A stretch of 22,256 bases of DNA. It comes from an uncultured Leptotrichia sp. Lineage in GTDB: Bacteria > Fusobacteriota > Fusobacteriia > Fusobacteriales > Leptotrichiaceae. A program made the position numbers and the translations under genes. The stretch lies in contig CALEXX010000007.1 of the NCBI GenBank assembly GCA_937925095.1, forward strand, positions 1 to 22,256, in the 5' to 3' direction. Positions 14,321 through 22,241 of the stretch are shown here, in pieces; the stretch's first letter is position 1; each line of letters starts with the position of its first letter. Under the pieces are notes generated by a model. It saw only the letters and a list, made by a program, of their open reading frames with translations, had not been told where the DNA came from and did no database searches.

Positions 14321-14797
14321 CTATTCTATTATAATAAGATCCTGTCCTTTCTTTATTGCTTCCCCGTCTTTTACAAGTATTTTCTTTACCTTTCCTGAAA
14401 CTGATGATTTTACTTCGTTCATAAGCTTCATTGCTTCTACGATACACAGTGTCTGTCCTTCACTTACACTGTCCCCTTCCTTAATAAAAGGAGCTGATGT
14501 TGGTGATGGTGCACTGTAATATGTTCCAACCATTGGAGAAGTTATTTTTGTTCCTGAAATTTCTTCAACCTGTGCTGTTTCCTGTACAGGAGCTTCAGCT
14601 TCTACAGCTCCCACTGTTACTGCAGACTGTTCTGCCACTACAGCTGTAGGTACTCCACCATAAGAAAATACTTTTCTTTCCTTTTCTTTTTTTGTTATCT
14701 GAATTTCAAAATCATTTTCTTCATACTTTACTGTGTCAATCTTATTTGCATTCATACTTTCAGCAAGTTCTTTAATAAATTTTATTTTATCCCTCAT
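14321..14797 (-). CDS. accB: Biotin carboxyl carrier protein of acetyl-CoA carboxylase
   Basis: Carries the carboxybiotin arm between biotin carboxylase and carboxyltransferase in the first step of fatty-acid synthesis. The 158-aa protein has the AccB-type N-terminus (KIKFIKELAESMNANKIDTVKYEENDFEIQI), an Ala/Val/Glu-rich flexible linker (about 48-80) and the biotinyl domain (84-158) with the attachment site EAMKLM (121-126, Lys124). The N-terminal domain favours acetyl-CoA carboxylase over the decarboxylase carriers. AGGAGG is placed well. No accC, accA or accD lies beside it, so the subunits must be elsewhere, unlike the common accB-accC pair. Confidence 0.95.
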   Translation of the reverse strand: MRDKIKFIKELAESMNANKIDTVKYEENDFEIQITKKEKERKVFSYGGVPTAVVAEQSAVTVGAVEAEAPVQETAQVEEISGTKITSPMVGTYYSAPSPTSAPFIKEGDSVSEGQTLCIVEAMKLMNEVKSSVSGKVKKILVKDGEAIKKGQDLIIIE

Positions 14798-14937
14798 TTA
14801 AAAATTTCCTCCTAATTTCGACTTATTTCAATTATTCGTATTTTAAATCCCGTTTTTATAAATAATTAAAAACTACTTCTATTTTATCATATTATTTATA
14901 TTTTATCTTCATATTTTTTTATTATTTTATTCTTTTT

Positions 14938-15786
14938 CTATTTTAGACTGTTTTTGTAAGATTTAAAAGTATTTTTTATGAGACTTGCTATTGTCATAGG
15001 CCCTACACCACCTGGAACAGGAGTTATATAGGAAGCTCTTTCTGCCACTTCCTCATAATCCACATCACCGCAGATTTTACCATCAACTCTGTTTATTCCT
15101 ACATCTATGACTACAGCCCCTTCTTTCACATCTTCTTTTTTCAGAAGCTTCGGTACTCCAGCTGCAACTATTATAATGTCAGCATCATTAAGTTTTTTTC
15201 TTAAATCCTTTGTACGTGAGTTGCACACCTGTACAGTGGCACCTTTCTGGATAAGCATTAGTGCCATGGGTTTCCCGACAATGTTGCTTCTTCCTATTAT
15301 GACTGCATCTTTCCCTGCAATTTCTATTTTATATTCTTCCAGCAGCTGCATTATTCCATAAGGTGTGCAGGAAAGAAATCCTGTTTCATCCCCAATTACC
15401 ATTTTCCCAATGTTTGCAACATGAAATCCATCCACATCCTTTTCAGGAGAAATGCTGTCAATTATTTTCAGCTCATTTATATGTGAAGGTAAAGGCAGCT
15501 GTACCAGTATTCCATTTATTCTGTCATTTTTATTCAGTTTGTCAATTTCCTGCAGAAGTTCCTTTTCGCTTATATTTTCATCAAGCTCAATGTTTTCAGA
15601 ATAGAATCCTACATTTTCACAAGCTTTTATTTTATTTCTCACATACACCTGTGAAGCAGGGTTATTCCCAACTATTACTACTGCAAGTCCTGCCTGTTTC
15701 CCGTACTTTTCTTTTAATTGATTATGTTCTTCCCTTATCTTTTCAAGAATTACCTGCGAGAAAGCCTTCCCGTCTATTTTTACCAT
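14938..15786 (-). CDS. folD: Methylenetetrahydrofolate dehydrogenase/cyclohydrolase
   Basis: Bifunctional enzyme that interconverts 5,10-methylene-THF and 10-formyl-THF, the formyl donor for Fmt and purine synthesis. The 282-aa protein shows YVRNKIKACENVGF (Y-x3-K catalytic pair), GILVQLPLPSHI, SPEKDVDGFH, the NADP-binding GRSNIVGKPMAL and the C-terminal TPVPGGVGPMTIASL. All signature blocks are intact. Its ATG follows the rex stop directly (TAA-ATG, no gap), so it is translationally coupled to the redox repressor. With fmt two genes upstream this groups one-carbon supply with initiator formylation. Confidence 0.97.
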   Translation of the reverse strand: MVKIDGKAFSQVILEKIREEHNQLKEKYGKQAGLAVVIVGNNPASQVYVRNKIKACENVGFYSENIELDENISEKELLQEIDKLNKNDRINGILVQLPLPSHINELKIIDSISPEKDVDGFHVANIGKMVIGDETGFLSCTPYGIMQLLEEYKIEIAGKDAVIIGRSNIVGKPMALMLIQKGATVQVCNSRTKDLRKKLNDADIIIVAAGVPKLLKKEDVKEGAVVIDVGINRVDGKICGDVDYEEVAERASYITPVPGGVGPMTIASLIKNTFKSYKNSLK

Positions 15787-16446
15787 TTACTGCTCCTCTC
15801 CATTGTCTTCAAGATTTATACGCCAGAAATTAAGTTCCTGAAGTTTAGCAGAAATATCCATATTTACTACCACTACATTTTTTGGCAGTTCCAGTTTATA
15901 AGTTGTCATATTCAGTATAGCTTTAATCCCATTTTTTACAAGTTTTTCAGCAGCTGTCTGAGCCTGCTCCTTTACAACCGAAAGGATTGCAGTTTCTACT
16001 TTGTTTGTTGAATTTTTTATAAAATCTTCAACTTCATCAACATTCTGTATTTTTAGATTTCCTGGAATTTCATGATCTATTTTCTGAGGATCATTGTCAA
16101 ATACACCGACTATTCTAAATCCTTTTCCCATAACCTTGCTGTTTGATGTTATCATTTCCCCCATTTTCCCATATCCTACAACTATCAGGTCATTTACTTT
16201 GTTTATTCCCAATATATCCTCAATTATTTCTATAAGTTTATCTATGTCGTATCCTTTTCCTCTAACTCCAAATTCTCCAAATGTAGACAAGTCTTTTCTA
16301 ACCTGTGCTGAAGTAGTGTCCATGATTTTAGAAAGTTCTATGGAATTTATTCCATCTTCATATTTACGAACTTCCTTTAAAATTGACAAATATTCTGTAA
16401 GCCTTTGGACTACTCTATCTGATATTTCCATTTTCTTTAATTTCAT
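15787..16446 (-). CDS. rex: Redox-sensing transcriptional repressor Rex
   Basis: A 219-aa homodimeric repressor that reads the NADH/NAD+ ratio; NADH releases it from DNA and derepresses fermentation and respiration genes. The N-terminal winged helix (about 1-80) contains TTSAQVRKDLSTFGEFGVRGKGYD, the highly conserved Rex recognition region. The Rossmann domain begins DLIVVGYGKMGEMI (86-99), with G91-x-G93-x2-G96 and the later GVFDNDPQKI. The C-terminal SAKLQELNFWRIN forms the swapped helix. The Tyr-Gly-Lys-Met in the nucleotide loop differs from the common GAGNLG. AGGAGGGA precedes the ATG. A 19-bp inverted repeat 22 bp upstream may be its own operator. It is fused in translation with folD. 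Confidence 0.97.
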   Translation of the reverse strand: MKLKKMEISDRVVQRLTEYLSILKEVRKYEDGINSIELSKIMDTTSAQVRKDLSTFGEFGVRGKGYDIDKLIEIIEDILGINKVNDLIVVGYGKMGEMITSNSKVMGKGFRIVGVFDNDPQKIDHEIPGNLKIQNVDEVEDFIKNSTNKVETAILSVVKEQAQTAAEKLVKNGIKAILNMTTYKLELPKNVVVVNMDISAKLQELNFWRINLEDNGEEQ

Positions 16447-16467
16447 AATCCCTCCTAAAAATATTTA

Positions 16468-16486
16468 ACTGTTTAATTTGAACAGT
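16468..16486. promoter_or_regulatory. Inverted repeat upstream of rex, possible Rex operator
   Basis: ACTGTT-N7-AACAGT, a symmetric site 22-40 bp before the rex ATG. Its TGTT/AACA halves recall the TTGTTAA-N4-TTAACAA type of Rex site, but the spacing is odd-numbered, so the match is imperfect. Confidence 0.4.
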
Positions 16487-16540
16487 GCTTTCCATTTTTT
16501 TGAAAACTATAATTTTTTAAAGTATTTCCAGTAGCTCAAT

Positions 16541-17476
16541 CTAGTTTTTAAATTTATTTCCAACTGTCAGTTTTCTTCCATTTATTATATCTGTTCCACT
16601 TTGAAGCTTTTTCCCTTCAAATTTCACCTCCAGCAGTATTATTCCTCCATTTGAAGTTTTTACTACAGGACCTTTTTTGTTAATTATTTCAACTATGGTT
16701 CCGTTTTCTCCTTCGTATTTCTTGTCTATTTTTTCACTTTTGTATATTTTTACATTTTCTCCTGTTTCAGTGAAGGTATGTGCACCAGGGAAAGGATTTA
16801 AACCTCTTATCTGATTGTATATAACTTCTTTTGCATCATTCCAGTTTATTCTTGTCTGCTCCTTTGTTATTGGCTTTACAAAAGAAACTTTTGTTTCATC
16901 CTGCTTTTCCGCCTGAACTTTTTCCTCCTCAATAAGCTTAAGAGCTTTTCCAAGTCCAATTGCCCCCAGCTCCTTCAGTCTGTCATGTAGAGTTCCCAAT
17001 GTATCTTCTTCACTTATTTCACAATATTCCTTTAATATTACATCTCCTGCATCAAGTTCCTCTTCAATGTACATTATGCTCACACCTGTTTCTGTGTCAC
17101 CGTTTAAAATGGCAGAATGTATAGGTGAAGCTCCTCTGTACTTTGGAAGCAGGGAAGAATGCACATTTATAATTCCGTATTTCGGAATATCTATTATTTC
17201 CCTAGGGATTATTTTACCATATGCAACTACAACTATTAAATCAGGATTGACTTCCTTTATTTTGCTTATAACTTCCTCATCCTTCATTCTTTTTGGCTGT
17301 ATTATTTCTATATCATTATCCAGGCCAAACTGCTTAACAGGAGAATATATTATTTTATTTCCCCTCGCATTCCGTTTGTCCTCTTTTGTAAAAATCAACT
17401 TCAAATCTGTATTTTTATATACTGTCTCCAGACTTGGTATTGCAAATTCGGGAGTCCCCATAAATATTGTTTTCAC
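16541..17476 (-). CDS. fmt: Methionyl-tRNA formyltransferase
   Basis: Formylates initiator Met-tRNA using 10-formyl-THF. The 311-aa protein has the start MKTIFMGTPEFAIPSLE, the folate/catalytic signature NVHSSLLPKYRGASPI (104-119) with Asn104 and His106, and GVSIMYIEEELDAGDV (131-146) with the catalytic Asp142. The C-terminal OB-type domain follows from about residue 205 (NPFPGAHTF). An AGGAGG-like site lies before the ATG. It is 65 bp downstream of def, the usual partner that later removes the formyl group. Confidence 0.97.
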   Translation of the reverse strand: MKTIFMGTPEFAIPSLETVYKNTDLKLIFTKEDKRNARGNKIIYSPVKQFGLDNDIEIIQPKRMKDEEVISKIKEVNPDLIVVVAYGKIIPREIIDIPKYGIINVHSSLLPKYRGASPIHSAILNGDTETGVSIMYIEEELDAGDVILKEYCEISEEDTLGTLHDRLKELGAIGLGKALKLIEEEKVQAEKQDETKVSFVKPITKEQTRINWNDAKEVIYNQIRGLNPFPGAHTFTETGENVKIYKSEKIDKKYEGENGTIVEIINKKGPVVKTSNGGIILLEVKFEGKKLQSGTDIINGRKLTVGNKFKN

Positions 17477-17541
17477 AAAAACTTCCTCCTATCTGAATAT
17501 TTTACCTCTACATAAGATTTTACCCCGAAATTTTAAAAAGT

Positions 17542-18057
17542 CTAGATGTCTTCCCTATATATTTTCCCTTTATTGTAATCTTTTTTCAAAATTTCCAGTT
17601 TTTTTGCCACCAGACGCTTGTTCAGTACGGAAATTCTGTCTGTAAACAGTATCCCATCCAAATGATCCAGTTCATGCTGGAATGCTCTTGACCACATTTC
17701 AGTAAGTTCTTCTACTTTTTCTTCACCGTTTTCATCAAGATACTTTACCTTTATTTTCTCAGGTCTTGTAACCTTCTTGTAAACTCCAGGAATACTTAGG
17801 CATCCTTCTTCAAATTCTACCATTTCTTCTCCTGATTCAATTATTTCAGGATTAACTACCTTCTTTACATTTCCTTCCACTTCAAGAACAAAAAATCTTT
17901 TCGGTATGTCTACCTGATTTGCAGCCAATCCAACTCCATTTGCACTTCTCATCAGCTCAACCATTTCATCCAGAGTTTTTCTCAGGTCGTCATCTACTTT
18001 GTCAACTTCTGCTGATTTTACCCTCAAAGTAGGATTCCCATATAATACTATTTTCAT
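17542..18057 (-). CDS. def: Peptide deformylase
   Basis: Removes the N-formyl group from nascent proteins. The 171-aa metalloenzyme has the three motifs GVGLAANQ (41-48), EGCLSIPG (84-91) with Cys86, and QHELDHLDG (127-135) with His128, Glu129 and His132. The start MKIVLYGNPTLR is standard. AAGGAAAGGGAA precedes the ATG. It is first in the run def-fmt-rex-folD. Confidence 0.97.
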   Translation of the reverse strand: MKIVLYGNPTLRVKSAEVDKVDDDLRKTLDEMVELMRSANGVGLAANQVDIPKRFFVLEVEGNVKKVVNPEIIESGEEMVEFEEGCLSIPGVYKKVTRPEKIKVKYLDENGEEKVEELTEMWSRAFQHELDHLDGILFTDRISVLNKRLVAKKLEILKKDYNKGKIYREDI

Positions 18058-18197
18058 TTCCCTTTCCTTTCCAATATTTACATTCTAAACTCACTATTAT
18101 TAATATTTTTCATTAATTCTATGTATAATTCTGACTTTACAGTCTTCTTTAGTTTACCTTTATTTTACCATACACCCATTATTTTAGCAAGATTAGT

Positions 18198-19556
18198 TTA
18201 ATCCCTTTTGAACTTTGCAATAAACTTTGTTCCTTCATTCAGAACACTCTCAACCTCAATAGTCCCGCCATGCTGTTCAATTATTTTTGAAACAAGGAAA
18301 AGACCAAGTCCAAACCCTTTATTTATTTTTTTATTTCTCGAATCATTTACCTGATAAAATCTCTTCCAGATAAGCTCCTTATCCTCTTCAGAAATTCCGA
18401 TACCATTATCTTCGACTTCAAGAATACATTTTTCATTTTCAGTATACAGTCTGACATTTATTTTATCCTTCGTAAATTTCATGGCATTGTTTAAAAGGTT
18501 GTCAAACAGTCTTTCTATCATTATCTTATCCCCTGTTATAGAAATATTTTCTTCAATTTCCTTTGTCATTTCTATATTTTTTTCAACAAAAAGATTTTTA
18601 TAATCTCCCAGTATTTTCTCAACTGTTTCTGAAAGATTTATTTTATCAGACGGAGTACCTGTCTGCTTTTCAATTTTTGAAAGCTCCATAATCTGATTTA
18701 TCAGTTTAGACATTCTTTTTGCCTGTCTCTGAATAACAGAAAAAGAATCCTTTGCCTCTTCCATAGTATCTGCATAATCAAGGGAATACTGGCTCTCTGT
18801 CAGTATTACACTTACAGGGGTTCTTAATTCATGGGAAACGTCTGAACTGAACTGTTTTTCACGCAGATAAAAATTTTCCAGTGAATTAAGCATTTCATTG
18901 AAGGCATTTGCCATTTTATGTATTTCATCCTGCCCGTCATCTATTTCAATTCTTTTTGAAAAGTCTCCATTTTTTTGTATTTCCGTTGCTGTATCAGATA
19001 TTTTTGTCACAGGCCTCAATGCCTTTTTTATAATCTTATACCCGCCATAAATTATAATAATAAGTAGCAGCGGACTTAAAATCAGTATTGTGAGAAGCAT
19101 CCTGTTTACTTCTTCTGAGAGCTTATTTAAAGGTACAATTCCTCTTACCCATTCTCCGTCACTACCTTCGATCTTTTTATCATAATAATAATACTTTTCC
19201 CCATTTTTCATGTAGATGCTTACTGTATTCTCAGACTGTTTAAGAGCCAGGTCAAATCCCCTCGGAGACATTCCACCCGTTTCTATCCCTTCGTTATTAT
19301 ATCTGACAAAATAAATTCCGTCATCAAAATCGTCAAATTCATCAGGATCAGAAGCCATATCAGATGCCATTTCATTTACAATTTCTGTCAGCTCCCTCTG
19401 GTTTACATCTCCCGTCATCTTGTCTGCAATGGCAAAGGATGCTGTCAACAGGACAAATATCAGTGCCACTGTAAAAAATGTATACCAGAGCGTGACCTTT
19501 ACAGTTATGGGAAAGTCCTCCCAAATGCTATTTATTTTATTTTTCAATATTCCCAA
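18198..19556 (-). CDS. Sensor histidine kinase (module B)
   Basis: A 452-aa membrane kinase. TM1 is about 21-43, an extracytoplasmic sensor about 44-150 with an acidic stretch SDPDEFDDFDDG (69-80), TM2 152-173, HAMP 174-228, HisKA with SHELRTP and phospho-acceptor His242, then HATPase_c: NLLNNAMKF (353-361), DNGIGI (383-388) and GFGLGLF (414-420). All catalytic motifs are present. The acidic patch could bind cations, but that is a guess. The end of the sensor (VRGIVPLNKL) matches the same region in the module A kinase (VRGITPASGI), so the two kinases are paralogues. It follows the regulator by 97 bp, a gap that holds a run of AGTTTA repeats. Confidence 0.94.
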   Translation of the reverse strand: MGILKNKINSIWEDFPITVKVTLWYTFFTVALIFVLLTASFAIADKMTGDVNQRELTEIVNEMASDMASDPDEFDDFDDGIYFVRYNNEGIETGGMSPRGFDLALKQSENTVSIYMKNGEKYYYYDKKIEGSDGEWVRGIVPLNKLSEEVNRMLLTILILSPLLLIIIIYGGYKIIKKALRPVTKISDTATEIQKNGDFSKRIEIDDGQDEIHKMANAFNEMLNSLENFYLREKQFSSDVSHELRTPVSVILTESQYSLDYADTMEEAKDSFSVIQRQAKRMSKLINQIMELSKIEKQTGTPSDKINLSETVEKILGDYKNLFVEKNIEMTKEIEENISITGDKIMIERLFDNLLNNAMKFTKDKINVRLYTENEKCILEVEDNGIGISEEDKELIWKRFYQVNDSRNKKINKGFGLGLFLVSKIIEQHGGTIEVESVLNEGTKFIAKFKRD

Positions 19557-19589
19557 CCATTCCTTCCATATGAAGTATTTCTTATAAAC

Positions 19590-19608
19590 TGTAAACTTAA
19601 ACTTTACA
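19590..19608. promoter_or_regulatory. Inverted/direct repeats between regulator and kinase B
   Basis: TGTAAA-N7-TTTACA is symmetric. Read on the minus strand, the same stretch and its continuation contain AGTTTA three times at 6- and 7-bp steps. It could be a protein-binding site controlling the kinase separately from the regulator. Confidence 0.35.
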
Positions 19609-19653
19609 ATATATACATATTTTTTCCTTTTAATACTGTTATTCTAATTTTTA

Positions 19654-20328
19654 TTAATCTTCTTCCTTTACAACGTAGCCAAGTCCTCTTTTTGTGTAAA
19701 TTATCTGTTTACCATTTTCCATATCTATTTTTTTTCTAATATTTTTTATAAGTACATCTATTATATTTGAATCTCCCTCATAATCGTAATCCCAGACATG
19801 CTCCTTTATCTGATCCCTGCTAAGTATTCTGTTTTTACTTTGTACAAGATATTCCAGAACTTCGTATTCCTTCCCTGTCAAATCAATCTTTTTTTCTGCT
19901 CTTGTTACTGATTTTTCCGATGTGTCTAAAATTAAATCTCCTATTATAAGCTTATTTGAACTGTTTCCATATTTTCTTCTTACTACAGCCCTTATCCTCG
20001 CTGAAAGCTCGTTAAAATCAAAAGGTTTCACAAGATAATCATCAGCCCCCAGGTCAAGTCCCTTCACCTTGTCATCTGCACTGTCCCTTGCTGTCAGCAT
20101 TAAGACTGATGTGTGATTTCCTTTATTCCTCAGTTCCTTTACAACCTCAAAACCATTTAATTTAGGCATCATAATATCCAGAATGACAAGGTCATATTCC
20201 CCATATTCCAAATAATCAAGTGCCTCTTCCCCGTCAAAAACACTGTCTACACTGTATCCATTCTTTTTAAGATATTTCGTGACAATGTTGTTCAAATCTA
20301 TTTCATCTTCCACAAGTAAAATTTTCAT
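19654..20328 (-). CDS. OmpR-family response regulator (module B)
   Basis: A 224-aa regulator with a receiver domain (phospho-acceptor Asp51 in ILDIMMP, acidic pocket E7/D8, T79, Lys101 in LVKPF) and a winged-helix domain (about 128-222: EYEVLEYLVQSKNRILSRDQI, SNIIDVLIKNIRKKID, GLGYVV). It is close to the module A regulator. AAAGGAAA precedes the ATG. A 390-bp non-coding interval with a large palindrome separates it from the PepSY genes upstream. An ATTCAT-N5-ATTCAT repeat in front of those genes is a plausible target (see 21560-21576). Confidence 0.95.
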   Translation of the reverse strand: MKILLVEDEIDLNNIVTKYLKKNGYSVDSVFDGEEALDYLEYGEYDLVILDIMMPKLNGFEVVKELRNKGNHTSVLMLTARDSADDKVKGLDLGADDYLVKPFDFNELSARIRAVVRRKYGNSSNKLIIGDLILDTSEKSVTRAEKKIDLTGKEYEVLEYLVQSKNRILSRDQIKEHVWDYDYEGDSNIIDVLIKNIRKKIDMENGKQIIYTKRGLGYVVKEED

Positions 20329-20394
20329 ATTAATTTTCCTTTCGCTTTAGTCAGATACATAAATATATCATAAAATATTAAAAATATAAAGGTA

Positions 20395-20723
20395 ACTAGC
20401 CCAAAATTTAAAAATATGAAAGTTGCTGTCTCAAAATAGTAAAAATATAATAATAAAAACTATATTTTTTCATCTACTAAAACTTTACTTATATAAAACA
20501 GTCATTCATTAAGAAAAAATCATAAACTCACCTAAAGGCTAAAACAGATGATTTTTCCTAAATTCATTTTCTGTTTTACATTGTAAAATTTTAAATAATT
20601 CAAAAATATAGTTTTCATATTACTTTTAAATTTTCTTTTTAAGGCATCTTTTTTTACATTATTTTATTTTTTTGAGATAACCTTTAAATATACATCTATT
20701 TATTATCTATAAAATGGGCTAGT
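20395..20723. repeat. Palindromic, MITE-like element
   Basis: The ends are ACTAGCCCA (20395-20403) and its exact reverse complement (20715-20723). Inside is a long imperfect palindrome: AAAACTATATTTTT (20456-20469) against 20602-20615, a matching TAAAACAG pair, and AAAAATCAT (20515-20523) against 20548-20556, around a short loop. No gene is present. It fills almost all of the 390-bp gap between the PepSY pair and the module B regulator, and its right end supplies the stop codon of the PepSY gene at 20719. It looks like a non-autonomous insertion or very large RNA hairpin; no target duplication was verified. Confidence 0.55.
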
Positions 20724-21045
20724 CCCTCTCTGATTTCCATTTTACAATTTCTCCTGTTACTGCATCTATGTCAAACTCATATTCCCAACCATTGTAGTAG
20801 ATTTCCCCTTCGTATACCATTCTTCCATTTTCCCTGTCAAGATGAACATCATACACATGAGACTGGTTTGCCCCAGGAACCTTTTTCAATGCTATTGCTA
20901 TTGCCTTGTTTACTCCTATATAACTGTTATTCTTTGATGAAACTCCTGTACCATAATATTTATTCTTTTTCCCTGCATTTGCTGTCCCTGATACTCCTAA
21001 AACCATAATTCCTAATAATACCATACTTAATATTTTTCTTTTCAT
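20719..21045 (-). CDS. Small exported PepSY protein 2 (module B)
   Basis: A 108-aa protein with a signal peptide (about 1-24, ending TANA before GKK) and one PepSY domain (about 45-104): NKAIAIALKKVPGA, then HLDRENGRMVYEGEIYYNGWEYEFDIDAVTGEIVKWK. It is a tandem paralogue of the gene at 21113-21487, sharing LDRE-GRM-YE-EI-YN and DIDAVTGEIV. AGGAGG lies before the ATG. Its stop (TAG) falls in the end of the palindromic element, so its C-terminus may have been altered by insertion. Role and ligand are unknown; location next to a two-component pair suggests a periplasmic modulator or target. Confidence 0.88.
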   Translation of the reverse strand: MKRKILSMVLLGIMVLGVSGTANAGKKNKYYGTGVSSKNNSYIGVNKAIAIALKKVPGANQSHVYDVHLDRENGRMVYEGEIYYNGWEYEFDIDAVTGEIVKWKSERD

Positions 21046-21112
21046 ATTTAATTCCTCCTATTTTTTAATTATTTTATCTATGTCAATTTTTTTAATAGTT
21101 TCTTTTTTCTAT

Positions 21113-21487
21113 TTAATTCCAGTTGTTATATTTTTTTACTTTTGATCCCACAATCTCTCCAGTTACTGCATCTATGTCATATTCATATTTTGAATTGTTA
21201 TAAAAAATTTCTATTTCATATTCCATTCTTCCGTGTTCCCTGTCTAAATCTATTTCTCCGAGGTGACTTTCATCTGCTCCTGGAACTTGTGCCAATGCTA
21301 TAGATTTTGCCTTTTCCACACTTATCAGCTGCACATTATCTGAAGTATTTGCCCTACTCTCCAATGAATATTCTGAAATATATTCGTTTCCATTTAAGTT
21401 TCTTGTTTTACTCGCTCCATAAGCTATTCCAAGTATCCCAAGTAATCCCATTCCAAATACTGTAAGTTTTAAAATTCTGTTTTTCAT
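21113..21487 (-). CDS. Small exported PepSY protein 1 (module B)
   Basis: A 124-aa protein with a signal peptide (about 1-25, ending AYGA) and a PepSY domain (about 57-114): VEKAKSIALAQVPGADESHLGEI, LDREHGRMEYEIEIFYN, YEYDIDAVTGEIV. A linker of about 30 residues precedes the domain. AAGGAGA is 7 nt before the ATG. It is first in the module B unit, 67 bp before its paralogue. A TATAAT and an OmpR-type direct repeat lie upstream. Confidence 0.88.
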   Translation of the reverse strand: MKNRILKLTVFGMGLLGILGIAYGASKTRNLNGNEYISEYSLESRANTSDNVQLISVEKAKSIALAQVPGADESHLGEIDLDREHGRMEYEIEIFYNNSKYEYDIDAVTGEIVGSKVKKYNNWN

Positions 21488-21543
21488 TTTATCTTATCTC
21501 CTTCTCTATTTTATTTTATTGTTCTCTCTCTTAACTTGAACAC

Positions 21544-21576
21544 ATTATAAAATAGTTTTATGAATTTAAAATGAAT
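21544..21576 (-). promoter_or_regulatory. PepSY pair promoter with OmpR-type direct repeat
   Basis: TATAAT (21549-21544) has no good -35. In its place lies ATTCAT-N5-ATTCAT (minus strand 21576-21560), a direct repeat with an 11-bp period. OmpR/PhoP-type regulators bind such repeats over the -35 of activated promoters. Binding by the module B regulator is inferred. Confidence 0.45.
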
Positions 21577-21589
21577 GTAAAAAATTTTT

Positions 21590-22153
21590 TTATTCAATAG
21601 CAGAATCACATTCAATTGTCCCATATTTTGCTACATAATAACCAGGAGCTTTAAACTCTATTTTATTCTTTATTCTTTTTTTTAATTCTTCTTCAGATAG
21701 ACCAAAAATAGTTTCTTTTTCGTTTATTATAAAATATCCATGTGTTTCTCTAATCTTTTTTTCTGATGCCCTGAAAAAACCTTCATCTTCCTCAGAGAAA
21801 CTAACCATATAATACTTTATTTCCTCTTTACTTTCATCACGAATAAAACCTATCCAACTGTTTTCATTTTTGACAAGTTTTGTCACTAATCCATAGTCAT
21901 TGTTGAGATAATCTCTTTCATTGAAAAAATATGGATATTCTGGGCCATGTAGTACTGTGTAATTTTTAAAACCACAGTCTGTTATACTATAACTTTCTGA
22001 AAGCTTTAACTTTTTATGATTTATATTATACTCCGTTTTTAACGTTAACAAATTAAATGATAGAGGTAGAATTCCAAACATGAAAAAACCTACATACCTT
22101 ATAAAAACTAATAAAAGAACTGCTATAAGAAGCTGTAATAATTTTTTCCTCAT
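21590..22153 (-). CDS. Membrane-anchored hypothetical protein
   Basis: A 187-aa protein from the ATG at 22153 (MRKKLLQLLIAVLLLVF). A single N-terminal hydrophobic segment (about 5-35) acts as anchor or uncleaved signal, followed by a soluble extracytoplasmic part rich in Glu, Lys and Tyr. I do not recognise the domain. The frame is open upstream to a TTG at 22198 that has no ribosome site; AAAGGA lies 11 nt before the chosen ATG, so the start is moderately sure. It is transcribed toward the PepSY pair, 100 bp away, and ahead of it lies the terminator of an unseen gene. Confidence 0.65.
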   Translation of the reverse strand: MRKKLLQLLIAVLLLVFIRYVGFFMFGILPLSFNLLTLKTEYNINHKKLKLSESYSITDCGFKNYTVLHGPEYPYFFNERDYLNNDYGLVTKLVKNENSWIGFIRDESKEEIKYYMVSFSEEDEGFFRASEKKIRETHGYFIINEKETIFGLSEEELKKRIKNKIEFKAPGYYVAKYGTIECDSAIE

Positions 22154-22200
22154 TTCTAATGTTTTCCTTTCATAAAATCTAGGTATTCCGATTATCAAAC

Positions 22201-22241
22201 TTTTTATAAAACAGACAGCCTGATAATTTTCCAGACTGTCT
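22201..22241 (-). terminator. Terminator of a gene beyond the right edge
   Basis: On the minus strand AGACAG (22241-22236) pairs with CTGTCT (22218-22213), with an inner CTG/CAG pairing, followed by GTTTTAT. It closes a transcript that enters from the right. Confidence 0.7.

Noticed and set aside
14798..14937. FapR- or FabT-type operator in front of accB
   Set aside because: No sequence matching those palindromes is present in the AT-rich gap.
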